From Pseudomonadota bacterium (GTDB taxonomy: Bacteria > Vulcanimicrobiota > Vulcanimicrobiia > Eremiobacterales > Eremiobacteraceae), in contig JAJPHJ010000121.1 of the NCBI GenBank assembly GCA_021325335.1, forward strand, positions 1 to 57,000: DNA of 57,000 bases, given 5' to 3'. Under the pieces are notes generated by a model. That model did no database searches, was not told where the DNA came from, and was given only the letters and a program-made list of their open reading frames with translations. Below are positions 8,498-16,681 of this stretch, piece after piece. Position 1 is the first letter of the stretch. Each line of letters begins with the position of its first letter. Both the position numbers and the translations under genes were made by a program.

Positions 8498-9226
8498 TTA
8501 CGCTAGTACGGTAGCGCCGAGAGGTGGGGGTCGGTTGGCGATGTGGTACGCGAGCGGAGCGCAGCGCGCGATGCGAGAGCGCACCTGGATCAGCAGCCGG
8601 CGCGCGTTGGGCGCCGGTTTAGGCGCGCGTACAAGCAGAATCGGCGAAGAAATCACATCTGCAAGCATTTGGGCCGCGATGACAAGCGCGCGACAAGCGC
8701 GCAAGATCGCGAAGACAACAAGGAAGGCCACCAGCACGTGCACCGCGAGCACGACGAGCAGCGGCGCACCGAGAGAAGCGGCGAGGCCGAGCGGGTGACC
8801 GAGTGCGGCGACTTGTTCAGCGCGTTCCATGGCCAGCAGCGTAACCAGTTGCGCCGCGAACATGGCAGGCACGAGCTTCACGGGTGAGATCTTGCTGAAG
8901 TGGATGGCGACGTGCCGAAGCCAGTCCTCGCGCATGCGCGCGGCCTTTGCCAACGCTTCGCCCAGGACGTTCAAGAATGCAATCGATGCGAGCGCGCAGG
9001 CAGCGAGCAGCGTTGGAAAGATGGCGCCGTGGCTGTAGGATGCGTACGGACCGGCCACCCATCCGGCGCGAGTCAGCGCGGCGATCGCGCTGTGGGCGAG
9101 ATTAGCGGCACAGAGCGCGCCGCAACCAAACACCGAAAGGAATAATACGGATCGAGCAAGGCGCACACGGTTGCGGTTCGGTGTGGCTGAGAGCCCTTCC
9201 CCGCAGACTTGCCGCTCGTCTTTCAT
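8498..9226 (-). CDS. hypothetical integral membrane protein, copper cluster
   Basis: 242 residues with about four hydrophobic segments: VLFLSVFGCGALCAANLAHS, the segment around IFPTLLAACALASIAFLNVL, LVPAMFAAQLVTLLAM and PLLVVLAVHVLVAFLVVFAI. The C-terminus is basic and probably cytoplasmic. No catalytic motif or known family was recognised. It lies between msrB (12 nt upstream) and the secreted barrel-like gene on the same strand, so it is probably co-transcribed with the copper genes. Function unknown. Confidence 0.55.
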   Translation of the reverse strand: MKDERQVCGEGLSATPNRNRVRLARSVLFLSVFGCGALCAANLAHSAIAALTRAGWVAGPYASYSHGAIFPTLLAACALASIAFLNVLGEALAKAARMREDWLRHVAIHFSKISPVKLVPAMFAAQLVTLLAMERAEQVAALGHPLGLAASLGAPLLVVLAVHVLVAFLVVFAILRACRALVIAAQMLADVISSPILLVRAPKPAPNARRLLIQVRSRIARCAPLAYHIANRPPPLGATVLA

Positions 9227-9237
9227 GAGGCTCGGGC

Positions 9238-9639
9238 CTACTGGGGCGACTTCTTAAACGAGAGCGCGAGGCTATTTGTGCAATAACGCTGCCCGGTTGG
9301 TTGCGGACCATCGTCAAAAACGTGACCGAGATGAGAGTCGCAAGCAGAACAACGTATTTCGGTCCGCCGCATGCCGCCCGAATCGTCATCTCCATACGTG
9401 AGGGCATCTGGCCTGATGGGCTCGTAAAAGCTGGGCCATCCCGATCCCGAATCATATTTTGAGCTGGAGGTGAAAAGCTCGGCCTTGCACGCACCGCAAG
9501 CATAGATGCCCGACTCCTTGTTATGCAATAAGCTGCCGGTGAAGGGGCGTTCCGTGCCGGCCTCTCGCAACACGTGATATTGTTCGGGTGTCAGCCCTTC
9601 TTTCCAATCCTTGTCGGTCTTCCTGACGGTAGGCTTCAT
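9238..9639 (-). CDS. msrB: peptide-methionine (R)-S-oxide reductase MsrB
   Basis: 133 residues. It reduces methionine-R-sulfoxide in proteins. The catalytic Cys is C120 in RYCTNSLAL; the structural zinc is held by two CxxC pairs (C48/C51 and C97/C100), and the family signature [10 protein letters not shown] is present. ATG 9639 has AGAGGAGG at ideal distance; a longer open frame upstream has no such site. No signal peptide, so it is cytoplasmic. It is the first gene of the minus-strand copper cluster; copper stress oxidises methionine, so the pairing makes sense. Resolving Cys position was not established. Confidence 0.93.
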   Translation of the reverse strand: MKPTVRKTDKDWKEGLTPEQYHVLREAGTERPFTGSLLHNKESGIYACGACKAELFTSSSKYDSGSGWPSFYEPIRPDALTYGDDDSGGMRRTEIRCSACDSHLGHVFDDGPQPTGQRYCTNSLALSFKKSPQ

Positions 9640-9759
9640 CACGAGCGCCTCCTCTGACGCAGCAAGACTCCTTTCCATGAACAGCTGGATTTATCCGTGC
9701 AAGGAAAATAGTGAACCGCTTAACAATATGGTGGTAAACTACTTTTTAGAGGCTGGGGT

Positions 9760-11151
9760 ATGATCGTGCGATCGAATATTGTCGCGTCACTCGCTTTCGC
9801 TCTTACTTTGGCGGTCATCGCGAGTCCGGCTGTCGCGCAGCCGGCTCCGGTCGCCCCGCCGACGCCGACCATGCAGCCGGCCTCACCGACTCCGCAGACC
9901 GACACGGCCGGCGCTCCCCACGTGTCGTTGTCGCTCCATGACGCGCTCGCGCTGGCGCTGGCGAACAATCTGAACTACCAATCGTCGCTTGCGGACGAAC
10001 GCGCGGCGGAGGCGAGGGTCGTTCAAGCCCGATCGGCCCTGTGGCCGCATCTTTCGGCCGGATATTCGTACGTGCACGCGCAAACGGCCGAATCTTTTCA
10101 ATTTCCATCGCCCACCGGTTTTCAGAAGATCCTTTTCTCGAGTACCGATATCAACAACGTCAACGGGACTTTGGAGTACGCATTGTATGACGGCGGTGCG
10201 AACGTCGCCGGGGTCGGCCAAGCGTCGGCAAATCTTGCTGCGTCGCAGTCGAACGTAGCCGCCCAGAAGGCGACCATCATCCGCGACACGACCAGCGCGT
10301 ACTTCCAGCTCATCCAAGCGACCCGCTCGGCGATCGTCGCCGATCAGGCCGTCTCGGTCGCCGGCGCGAATCTCACCACCGCGAACGAGCAATATCAGGC
10401 GGGGACTTCCGCCAAAGTCGATGTGCTGCGGACCCAAGTCTCGCAGGCCGATGCGCGCGTTGACGCGATCAAGGCACACAACGAAGCGGCGCTCGCAAAC
10501 GCCCAGCTGGCGAACATCCTCAACATCAATCTTTCGAGCATCGTCACGCCTACCGACCCGCTCGAGACGACGGCGCCGGAGTACAAACTAGGCGCCCTCT
10601 TGGCATCGGCGCGATCTCGCCCGGAGCTGGCGGCGGCGCAAGATGCAGTCGCGATCGCCGACCAAGCGGTGAAACTAGCGCGCGCGGGAGTGCTGCCGAC
10701 GATCTCTGTACAGGTGCAGGAGGCGTCCTCGAAGCCGAATTTCTTCAACGTGCCCCAGCCGCAGCTCACCGAAACGCTCGCGGTGGCCTGGAACCTGTGG
10801 GATGGTGGTCTGACGCGGGGGAAAGTGCAAGAGGCGTCAGCCGACGTGGACAAAGCGAAGATCCAGCTCAAGTCTTTGGACAACGGCGTGGATCTTGAGG
10901 TGCGCGAGGCGTTCTTCAACTACACGGCTGCCATGGCCCAGGTCGATGCCGCACGCGACGCGCAAACCGCTGCCCAGGAGAACTACCGCGTCAACGCGAT
11001 CCGCTTCAAAGCCGGGGTGGGTACCTCCCTCGAGCTTTCCGATGCGCTGCTGTCCGAGACCCAGGCGGAGGACCAGTACATCAGCGCTCTTGCGGATCTG
11101 CGCATCAGCCTTGTGGCCTTGCAGCGCGCGGCGGGTTTGATCGGTCCATAA
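9760..11151 (+). CDS. TolC-family outer membrane efflux protein
   Basis: 463 residues. A signal peptide (cleavage near AVAQ) is followed by a Pro-rich linker, then two repeats of the OEP fold: LSLHDALALALANNLNYQ opens the first, and the second begins near ALLASARSRPELAAAQDAV. Long Ala/Gln-rich coiled-coil helices (VRTQVSQADARVDAIKAHNEA type) form the periplasmic tunnel. It is the exit duct of a tripartite efflux pump or type I secretion system, but no adaptor or inner-membrane pump is adjacent. ATG 9760 follows GAGGCTGGGG. Transcribed alone, divergent from msrB, ending at the shared hairpin before pnp. Confidence 0.9.
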   Translation: MIVRSNIVASLAFALTLAVIASPAVAQPAPVAPPTPTMQPASPTPQTDTAGAPHVSLSLHDALALALANNLNYQSSLADERAAEARVVQARSALWPHLSAGYSYVHAQTAESFQFPSPTGFQKILFSSTDINNVNGTLEYALYDGGANVAGVGQASANLAASQSNVAAQKATIIRDTTSAYFQLIQATRSAIVADQAVSVAGANLTTANEQYQAGTSAKVDVLRTQVSQADARVDAIKAHNEAALANAQLANILNINLSSIVTPTDPLETTAPEYKLGALLASARSRPELAAAQDAVAIADQAVKLARAGVLPTISVQVQEASSKPNFFNVPQPQLTETLAVAWNLWDGGLTRGKVQEASADVDKAKIQLKSLDNGVDLEVREAFFNYTAAMAQVDAARDAQTAAQENYRVNAIRFKAGVGTSLELSDALLSETQAEDQYISALADLRISLVALQRAAGLIGP

Positions 11152-11152
11152 G

Positions 11153-11181
11153 AAAGCGCGCGAATGAATTCGCGCGCCCTC
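11153..11181. terminator. bidirectional hairpin between tolC-like gene and pnp
   Basis: 10-bp inverted repeat GCGCGCGAAT (11156-11165) / ATTCGCGCGC (11168-11177) between the convergent stop codons. On the minus strand it is followed by TTTCTTAT, a reasonable U-rich tail for pnp; on the plus strand the tail is C-rich and weaker. Confidence 0.65.
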
Positions 11182-11183
11182 CC

Positions 11184-13304
11184 TTAGATCTTGGCTTCTT
11201 CGAGCATGCCCTTGCGCGTGAGATTGATGCGCCCCATGTTGTCGATCTCAGTGACGCGCACGATCACCTCATCGCCGATCTTGACCTCGTCCTCAACGCG
11301 GTTCACGCGATGGGCGGCCAGTTGCGAGATGTGCACGAGCCCCTCTTTACCGGGCAAGATCTGCACGAAGGCGCCGAAGTTCATGATGCGTTTGACGATA
11401 CCGGTGTAGACCTCGCCGACCTCGACGTCGCGAGCGATATCCTCGACCATGCGCTTGGCGCGTTCGCCGGAGTCAGCGTCAGGCGAGGAGATGAAGACTC
11501 GTCCGTCGTTTTCGATGTCGACTTTGGCGCCCGTCTCCGCGACGATCTTGTTGATGACCTTGCCGCCTGGGCCGATGATGTCTTTGATCTTGTCGGGATG
11601 GATCTCGAGCACGAACATCCGTGGCGCGAACTTGGAAAGCCCGCGACGCGGTGCCGGTGCCGTCTCTTTCAGCTTCTCGATGATGAACAAGCGCCCGCGA
11701 CGAGCCTGCTCCATCGCGCGGCGCATGATGTCGATCGTGATGCCTCGCACCTTGATGTCCATCTGCACGGCGGTCAGGCCGTCCGTGGTGCCGGCTACTT
11801 TGAAGTCCATCTCGCCGAGCGCGTCTTCGAGTCCCTGGATGTCGGTGAGGATGCCGGGTCGCCCATCTTTGAGGATGAGTCCCATAGCGACGCCGCCGAC
11901 GTGTTTGCGCAGCGGCACGCCCGCATCCATGAGCGCAAGCGTTGACGCGCAGACCGAACCCATCGAGGACGAGCCGTTGCTCTCGAAGGTCTCAGACACC
12001 AAGCGCAACGTGTACGGGAAGGCATCGGGGGGCGGAAGCATCGGGATGAGCGCGCGCTCCGCCAACAAACCGTGACCGATCTCGCGCCGGCCAGGCCCGC
12101 GCATCGGGCGCGTCTCGCCCACGGAATAGGGCGGGAAGTTGTAATGGTGCATAAAGCGCTTGAACGTCTGCGGTCCGAGGCCGTCGATGCGCTGTTCGTC
12201 AGAGAGCGAGCCGAGCGTCGCGGCTGTGAAGATCTGCGTCTCGCCGCGCGTGAACAGCCCGGAGCCGTGCGTGCGGGGGACGACGGTCGTGCGGGAGCTG
12301 ATGGGTCTGATCTCATCGGGAGCGCGGCCATCGGGTCTCCGGCTCTCGTCGACGACCATCGTGCGCAGTTCTTCTTCCTGTCGGGCTTTGACGCACTTCT
12401 CGAAATCGTGATTGCGCGAATCCTCGAGCATGGGGCGCACGTCCGCCTCGAGCCGATGCCCGCTGACGCGCTTGAGCGCTTCCTGGCGGCTGATCTCGTC
12501 GAACGCGGCGTTGCGCTCCAGCTTCTTCGTGACCCGCATCGCGCGCGCGATGTCGGCGCCGAACGCTTCGTCGACGAACGACTGCATGCTCGGGGCGGGC
12601 AAGAAGACCGGGAACTCGCGTTTGGGTTTGCCCGCTCGTGCCGCGAGCGTTTCGATCTGGGCGATGATGTCTTTGATATGACGGTGGCCGAACTCGACCG
12701 CTTCGAGGAACTGTTCCTCGGAGATCTCTTTCGCACCACCCTCGACCATCATGACCGCGTCGCTCGTGCCGGCCATGATCATGTCGAGCGTGCTCGACTC
12801 AAGCTCGGTCTTGGTCGGATTGATCACAAGGCGTCCATCGATGATGCCGACGCGCACGCCCGCGATATTGTGGTCGAACGGGATGTCCGATACGGCGAGC
12901 GCGCCGCCCGCCGCCGTCAATGCGACGACGTCGGGGTCGACCTCGGGATCGACCGAGAGGACCGTCGCGATGATCTGGATGTCGTTGCGGAAACCGTCTG
13001 GGAAAAGCGGGCGGATAGGCCGGTCGATCAGCCGCGCCGTGAGGGTCGCCTTTTCCGATGGTCGGCCTTCACGCTTGATAAAACCGCCAGGGATCTTGCC
13101 GGCGGCGTACATGCGTTCTTCGTAGTCGCAGGTGAGGGGGAAGAAATCGATTCCTTCTCGAGGATTGGGGCTCGCGGTTGCGGCGACGAGAACGCAGGTG
13201 TCACCATAACGCGCAAAGACGGAGCCGTTGGCTTGACGAGCGAGCTCTCCAGTTTCAAGGGTGAGCTGCCGCCCGCCTAGCTCCATGCTGACGGACTCTG
13301 GCAA
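11184..13304 (-). CDS. pnp: polyribonucleotide nucleotidyltransferase (PNPase)
   Basis: 706 residues, the standard length. PNPase degrades RNA 3' to 5' by phosphorolysis and is part of the degradosome. Two RNase PH domains are present: the first with RPIRPLFPDGFRNDIQI, the second with TRGETQIFTAATLGS and the catalytic segment GLILKDGRPGILTDIQGLED. A KH domain (DIIGPGGKVINKIV) and an S1 domain (YTGIVKRIMNFGAFVQI) follow. The start is TTG 13304, with AGGAGG 8 nt upstream and family-typical MPESVSMELGGR. It follows rpsO, the conserved rpsO-pnp order, across a 130-nt spacer holding a long hairpin. Confidence 0.97.
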   Translation of the reverse strand: MPESVSMELGGRQLTLETGELARQANGSVFARYGDTCVLVAATASPNPREGIDFFPLTCDYEERMYAAGKIPGGFIKREGRPSEKATLTARLIDRPIRPLFPDGFRNDIQIIATVLSVDPEVDPDVVALTAAGGALAVSDIPFDHNIAGVRVGIIDGRLVINPTKTELESSTLDMIMAGTSDAVMMVEGGAKEISEEQFLEAVEFGHRHIKDIIAQIETLAARAGKPKREFPVFLPAPSMQSFVDEAFGADIARAMRVTKKLERNAAFDEISRQEALKRVSGHRLEADVRPMLEDSRNHDFEKCVKARQEEELRTMVVDESRRPDGRAPDEIRPISSRTTVVPRTHGSGLFTRGETQIFTAATLGSLSDEQRIDGLGPQTFKRFMHHYNFPPYSVGETRPMRGPGRREIGHGLLAERALIPMLPPPDAFPYTLRLVSETFESNGSSSMGSVCASTLALMDAGVPLRKHVGGVAMGLILKDGRPGILTDIQGLEDALGEMDFKVAGTTDGLTAVQMDIKVRGITIDIMRRAMEQARRGRLFIIEKLKETAPAPRRGLSKFAPRMFVLEIHPDKIKDIIGPGGKVINKIVAETGAKVDIENDGRVFISSPDADSGERAKRMVEDIARDVEVGEVYTGIVKRIMNFGAFVQILPGKEGLVHISQLAAHRVNRVEDEVKIGDEVIVRVTEIDNMGRINLTRKGMLEEAKI

Positions 13305-13381
13305 GGGGAGAACCTCCTATTAACTTTCTTTCGTTCTTAATTGTACCGTGCGGTCTTCGAAAACGGCGACGCCGGACCTCT

Positions 13382-13410
13382 GCGCGCTCGCATTAATGTA
13401 GCAAGCGCGC
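13382..13410 (-). promoter_or_regulatory. hairpin in the rpsO-pnp spacer
   Basis: On the minus strand GCGCGCTTGC pairs fully (one G-U) with GCGAGCGCGC around a 9-nt loop. No U tract follows, so it does not look like a simple terminator. Its place, between rpsO and pnp, matches where E. coli carries an RNase III processing site that controls PNPase; the same role here is inference. Confidence 0.45.
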
Positions 13411-13434
13411 CGCTTTCAGGTGACGTCCGGATGC

Positions 13435-13704
13435 CTAGTGGCGCAGGCCGAGCTTGTCCACGATCGCTCGGTAGCGATCCAAATCGGCGCGCTCGAGGTA
13501 TTTGAGGAGCCGGCGGCGCTTGCCGACCTTGATGAGCAGGCCGCGCCGGCTGGCATGATCCTTCTTGTGGGTTTGCAGATGCTGCGTCAGGTCGTTGATC
13601 GACTCGGTGAGCAACGCGATCTGCACTTCTGCCGAACCGGTATCGTTGTCGGTCCGCTTGAAGTTGCCGATGACCGATGACTTGTGTTCTTTGGAAAGCG
13701 CCAC
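13435..13704 (-). CDS. rpsO: 30S ribosomal protein S15
   Basis: 89 residues when started at GTG 13704, exactly the usual S15 length, opening (M)[14 protein letters not shown]. The frame also opens at ATG 13725, but that would add seven residues and would place the GGAGG ribosome site inside the gene; GGAGG lies 11 nt before GTG 13704, which decides the start. Hallmarks are [35 protein letters not shown] and the C-terminal [13 protein letters not shown]. It binds 16S rRNA in the small-subunit platform. First of the rpsO-pnp pair. Confidence 0.97.
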   Translation of the reverse strand: MALSKEHKSSVIGNFKRTDNDTGSAEVQIALLTESINDLTQHLQTHKKDHASRRGLLIKVGKRRRLLKYLERADLDRYRAIVDKLGLRH

Positions 13705-13822
13705 GGTTTGCAATTCCTCCGTCATTCGCGAACGGTCCCAGCATCTGCCGGAACCGCCGTAGAGCGACCTTCAGGATACCACAGCTCGCAATGCACCGTC
13801 AAACCGAGGGATGGGAGAACCA

Positions 13823-14659
13823 TCAGCGCGACCAATGCGTCCCATCTTCAAATGTGACCGATGCGACATCGACGATGATGGCGGCGCCGGGGGGCAATGG
13901 AGCGGAACCGTCAAGGATTTTCGACCAGCAATTCGCCGGCTTTTGCGAGGCGTCTCCGGGAGACGAACCACTCAGCGTTGCAGGCTGCGGCGCTGCTATG
14001 CGGGCGCCCGGACCGAATGACCCGACGAGGATGTTCGAGCCAGCCACGAACAACCTCCCAGTCGCATCGACCATGCGATAGGTGAAGGTGATCGCGGCCA
14101 TCGTCTTGTTCGAGATGTTGTGAAAAGCGATACAGTCGACAAACGTTGCTGGCGGGCTCAGCATGGCGAAGCCTCTGTCGAGCTCCACGCCGCTCTCCGG
14201 ATCCGCCGGCATCAGACGCAGCGCTAGATTCCTCGCGCCTCCGCCTCCGGACACCGGCGACGCTACGGCAGTGGTCTGGCATGATTTCTGATCGATCAGC
14301 TTTTGACATGGACCTATCTGCGCATCGCTCACGCCGAGGGCGAAAAGCTTCTGCCGGCCGCCATGATTCAGCCACGTGAATAACGCATCGCGCTCATCGG
14401 GCGCGAGCTGCACCGCCTCTGTCTGCGCGCGATCGAGATCGGTCAGCACCATCTCCGGAGCCTGCGGATTCGGATAGCTAGCCCAATACGAGATCGCGAC
14501 GAGGGAAGCGTCATCGAAGTGCGAGACGAGCGACAAGATGTCGATCAGTTTGTCGCTCGGTCTCCCAGAGGCGAGCGATGCGATCGCGGCGAGCAGCATC
14601 ACGCACCGTTTCAATCGACCGGCCACTGCTACTGCACTACGCGAAGCGCCGGACGTCAT
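13823..14659 (-). CDS. secreted hypothetical protein
   Basis: 278 residues at most. The N-terminus, basic then CVMLLAAIASLASG, is a probable signal peptide; the start could be ATG 14659 or ATG 14599, and neither has a good ribosome site. The first third is helical and charged (LVSHFDDASLVAISYW). The second half has a Gly-rich linker SGGGGARN and a beta-rich domain with IAFHNISNKTMAAITFTYRMVD and NILVGSFGPGARIAA. Four Cys remain in the mature part and could form disulfides. No known family recognised. It lies downstream of the LysM gene terminator and upstream of rpsO on the same strand. Confidence 0.55.
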   Translation of the reverse strand: MTSGASRSAVAVAGRLKRCVMLLAAIASLASGRPSDKLIDILSLVSHFDDASLVAISYWASYPNPQAPEMVLTDLDRAQTEAVQLAPDERDALFTWLNHGGRQKLFALGVSDAQIGPCQKLIDQKSCQTTAVASPVSGGGGARNLALRLMPADPESGVELDRGFAMLSPPATFVDCIAFHNISNKTMAAITFTYRMVDATGRLFVAGSNILVGSFGPGARIAAPQPATLSGSSPGDASQKPANCWSKILDGSAPLPPGAAIIVDVASVTFEDGTHWSR

Positions 14660-14663
14660 CCGG

Positions 14664-14694
14664 CAAAAAAAGAGGGCGATCTCGCGACCGCCCT
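14664..14694 (-). terminator. rho-independent terminator of the LysM gene
   Basis: On the minus strand AGGGCG (rc of 14689-14694) pairs with CGCCCT (rc of 14673-14678) across a 10-nt loop, followed by a C then TTTTTTT. It ends the transcript of the LysM gene just upstream of the next minus-strand gene, isolating the SOS unit. Confidence 0.75.
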
Positions 14695-14739
14695 ATCCTT
14701 TTTGCGTGGTCGTGCGTGACCACCGTGAGTGCGAGAGGA

Positions 14740-15039
14740 CTACTTCGCCTTCGGCAGGAGCAAGACGCGGCCCGGTACGAGCTTCGCATCTGCGCGCAAG
14801 TGGTTGAGCTGGGATACCTGGTACACCGCCTCGCCAAGATCGTCCGTCGTCTGCGAGCGGCGCGCGACGAGCGTCCAGACGGTGTCGCCCGGATGGACCA
14901 CGACGCGATCGTAGTGAACGGGGGTCGCGGTGAAAACTTTTGAGCCCCACAACGCCGGTAAGGAGAAGAGAAGGACGAGGGAGAGGACTTGGATCAGGGG
15001 AATCAGGCTGGCGCCCGGTCCACGGTGGCCGCGAAACAT
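14740..15039 (-). CDS. membrane-anchored LysM protein, YneA-like, SOS-controlled
   Basis: 99 residues. One membrane helix at about residues 12-31 is followed by a single LysM domain from about 47 (VVVHPGDTVWTLVARRS) to RVLLLPKAK at the end; LysM binds peptidoglycan. Size, layout and position divergent from lexA match YneA of Bacillus and its actinobacterial counterparts, which delay cell division during DNA damage. GGAGGTGG lies before ATG 15039. A near-consensus promoter with a LexA box immediately downstream controls it, and a terminator follows. The division-inhibitor role is inferred from context and domain layout, not seen directly. Confidence 0.8.
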   Translation of the reverse strand: MFRGHRGPGASLIPLIQVLSLVLLFSLPALWGSKVFTATPVHYDRVVVHPGDTVWTLVARRSQTTDDLGEAVYQVSQLNHLRADAKLVPGRVLLLPKAK

Positions 15040-15063
15040 GAGCTTTCCACCTCCAGGGTGAAT

Positions 15064-15077
15064 CGAACATACGTTTG
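15064..15077. promoter_or_regulatory. LexA box (LysM-gene proximal)
   Basis: CGAACATACGTTTG matches the CGAAC-N4-GTTYG operator bound by Gram-positive-type LexA. It lies 10 bp downstream of the -10 element of the minus-strand LysM promoter, around its transcription start, where a bound repressor blocks initiation. Confidence 0.85.
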
Positions 15078-15086
15078 ATTGGCTAG

Positions 15087-15116
15087 ATTCTAACCAGAGC
15101 CGTGGTGGACTGTCAA
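15087..15116 (-). promoter_or_regulatory. sigma-70-type promoter of the LysM gene
   Basis: On the minus strand a perfect -35 TTGACA (15111-15116), an 18-bp spacer and -10 TAGAAT (15087-15092). The near-perfect elements predict strong expression once LexA is removed. Confidence 0.8.
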
Positions 15117-15123
15117 GAACTTT

Positions 15124-15137
15124 CGAACAAACGTTTG
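15124..15137. promoter_or_regulatory. LexA box (lexA proximal)
   Basis: CGAACAAACGTTTG, same consensus as the box at 15064. Its last three bases overlap the -35 element of the lexA promoter, giving the usual LexA autorepression. Confidence 0.85.
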
Positions 15138-15163
15138 CATTCGGGACGGACCTGTGCTAATAT
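15135..15163 (+). promoter_or_regulatory. lexA: sigma-70-type promoter of lexA
   Basis: -35 TTGCAT (15135-15140), 17-bp spacer, -10 TAATAT (15158-15163), followed by an 80-nt leader to the lexA ATG. Overlap with the LexA box supports the assignment. Confidence 0.75.
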
Positions 15164-15243
15164 TGTGTGGCGCACGGGTTTGCATGACCGGTGAGCGGTA
15201 GCGTCTCTTTCGCTCACGCGCTCCCAGAAAATGGAAGGGCGGC

Positions 15244-15858
15244 ATGGTACAAGTGGACCGCAAGATGACGGCTCGGCAGCAAGCCATTTTGGACGTGATT
15301 CGCGACTTCAGCCGCGAGCACGGGTACCCGCCTTCCGTCCGCGAGATCGGCGAGCGTGTCGGGCTCTCCTCAAGCTCCACGGTGCAATGCCATCTGCGGA
15401 CGCTGGAAAAGAAAGGCCTTATCCGGCGCGATCCCACGAAGCCTCGCGCCCTCGTCACCGGGTCGTCCAGTTCGCGCGATGTGGTTTCCCTGCCGGTGGT
15501 CGGCCGAGTGGCCGCGGGCGCGCCTGCAACCGCCGAACAGAACATCGAAGAAGAGTTCACCCTTCCGTCCAGCTTCGTCAAGCGGGCGGATTCTTTTATC
15601 CTCCGGGTCAAAGGCGACTCCATGGTGGATGCGGCCATCCTGGACGGCGATCTCATCGTCGTCACGCCGCAGAACGTGGCCAGCAACGGAGAGATCGTCG
15701 TCGCGCAGACCGAGGACGACACCGAAGCCACCGTCAAGCGCTTTTATAAGGAAGAGAACCGCATCCGGCTCCAACCCGAGAACAAGTTCATGGAGCCGAT
15801 CTATGTGGATCGCGCCACCATCGTGGGCAAAGTCTCCGCAGTCATCCGCAAGCTCTGA
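15244..15858 (+). CDS. lexA: LexA repressor
   Basis: 204 residues. The N-terminal winged helix-turn-helix spans about 8-72, with recognition region YPPSVREIGERVGLSSSSTV. The self-cleavage site is Ala91-Gly92 in GRVAAGAP, and the serine/lysine dyad is S126 (KGDSMVD) and K165 (TVKRF), all intact, so RecA-stimulated autoproteolysis should work. ATG 15244 follows GGAAGGGCGG. It represses itself and the divergent LysM gene through two operators between them. Neither recA nor polymerase genes are in the window. Confidence 0.97.
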   Translation: MVQVDRKMTARQQAILDVIRDFSREHGYPPSVREIGERVGLSSSSTVQCHLRTLEKKGLIRRDPTKPRALVTGSSSSRDVVSLPVVGRVAAGAPATAEQNIEEEFTLPSSFVKRADSFILRVKGDSMVDAAILDGDLIVVTPQNVASNGEIVVAQTEDDTEATVKRFYKEENRIRLQPENKFMEPIYVDRATIVGKVSAVIRKL

Positions 15859-15929
15859 TAAGCCCGGGGCACATCGCGATCTCCTAAGGCAACGGACTCC
15901 GCAAAGCGATCGCCGAACCGCTGGCTGCA

Positions 15930-16679
15930 ATGAGGCCGCGCATCGCCATCACCGCCGACGCCGAACGGCTTGCAGACCCGGGCTACCTGGCTGCTTATCG
16001 CCGTGCTCTCGAGAAGGCTGGGGCAGATCCGGTCCTGCTCGCAGATGCGGCGGAGCCAGAAGACGTGGCGAGGGCGTTGGGCTCGTTCGACGGATTGCTC
16101 TTGCCGGGCGGGGCAGATATCGATCCCGGATTGTACGGCGGTCGCGATCATCCCACGCTGAGCAAAGCTCCCGAGGCCTACGATCGGTTGGAAATGACGG
16201 CCGCCCGTCATGCGCTGCGATCCGGGCTACCCACTCTTGGCATCTGCCGCGGGGTACAGGTGATGAACGTCGCGCTCGGCGGCACGTTGTGGGAAGACCT
16301 GCCCGAGCAGTATCAGCCGCCTGCGGGCGAGGTGTTGCAACACCGCCAGACGCCGCCGCATTCCCGTCACGAGGCGACGCACCCCGTGGATCTCGCCGAT
16401 GGCAGCCTCGTCGCACGCGTCCTCGGTAGTCGCATGACGCCCACGAACTCCATGCACCATCAAGCCTTGCGGCGCGTCGCGCACGACCTCGTCGTCGTGG
16501 GAGCGACGCGCGACGGCATCGTCGAGGCGGTTGAAGCGCGCGCAAGCCACCCGTTTTACGTCGGCGTGCAGTGGCATCCCGAAGAAATGGTCGAGGTCGA
16601 CGGACCGAGCCGCGCGCTTTTCGCCGAACTCGTAGATAGTGCGAGCAAGCGGGCGCGGTCCCGCGTTTCGGCCGTCTGA
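15930..16679 (+). CDS. class I glutamine-amidotransferase-like hydrolase, PuuD/peptidase C26 family
   Basis: 249 residues. The family hydrolyses gamma-glutamyl bonds, as in gamma-glutamyl-GABA during putrescine breakdown. The nucleophile is C106 in GICRGVQVMN; the His and Glu of the triad are H216 and E218 in GVQWHPEE; the oxyanion Gly region LLLPGGADIDP is present. Cytoplasmic. The next gene (EIIC) begins 2 nt after its stop, so the two are translationally linked. The substrate is not certain: several C26 members act on other gamma-glutamyl compounds, and no other putrescine genes adjoin. Confidence 0.88.
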   Translation: MRPRIAITADAERLADPGYLAAYRRALEKAGADPVLLADAAEPEDVARALGSFDGLLLPGGADIDPGLYGGRDHPTLSKAPEAYDRLEMTAARHALRSGLPTLGICRGVQVMNVALGGTLWEDLPEQYQPPAGEVLQHRQTPPHSRHEATHPVDLADGSLVARVLGSRMTPTNSMHHQALRRVAHDLVVVGATRDGIVEAVEARASHPFYVGVQWHPEEMVEVDGPSRALFAELVDSASKRARSRVSAV

Positions 16680-16681
16680 GC

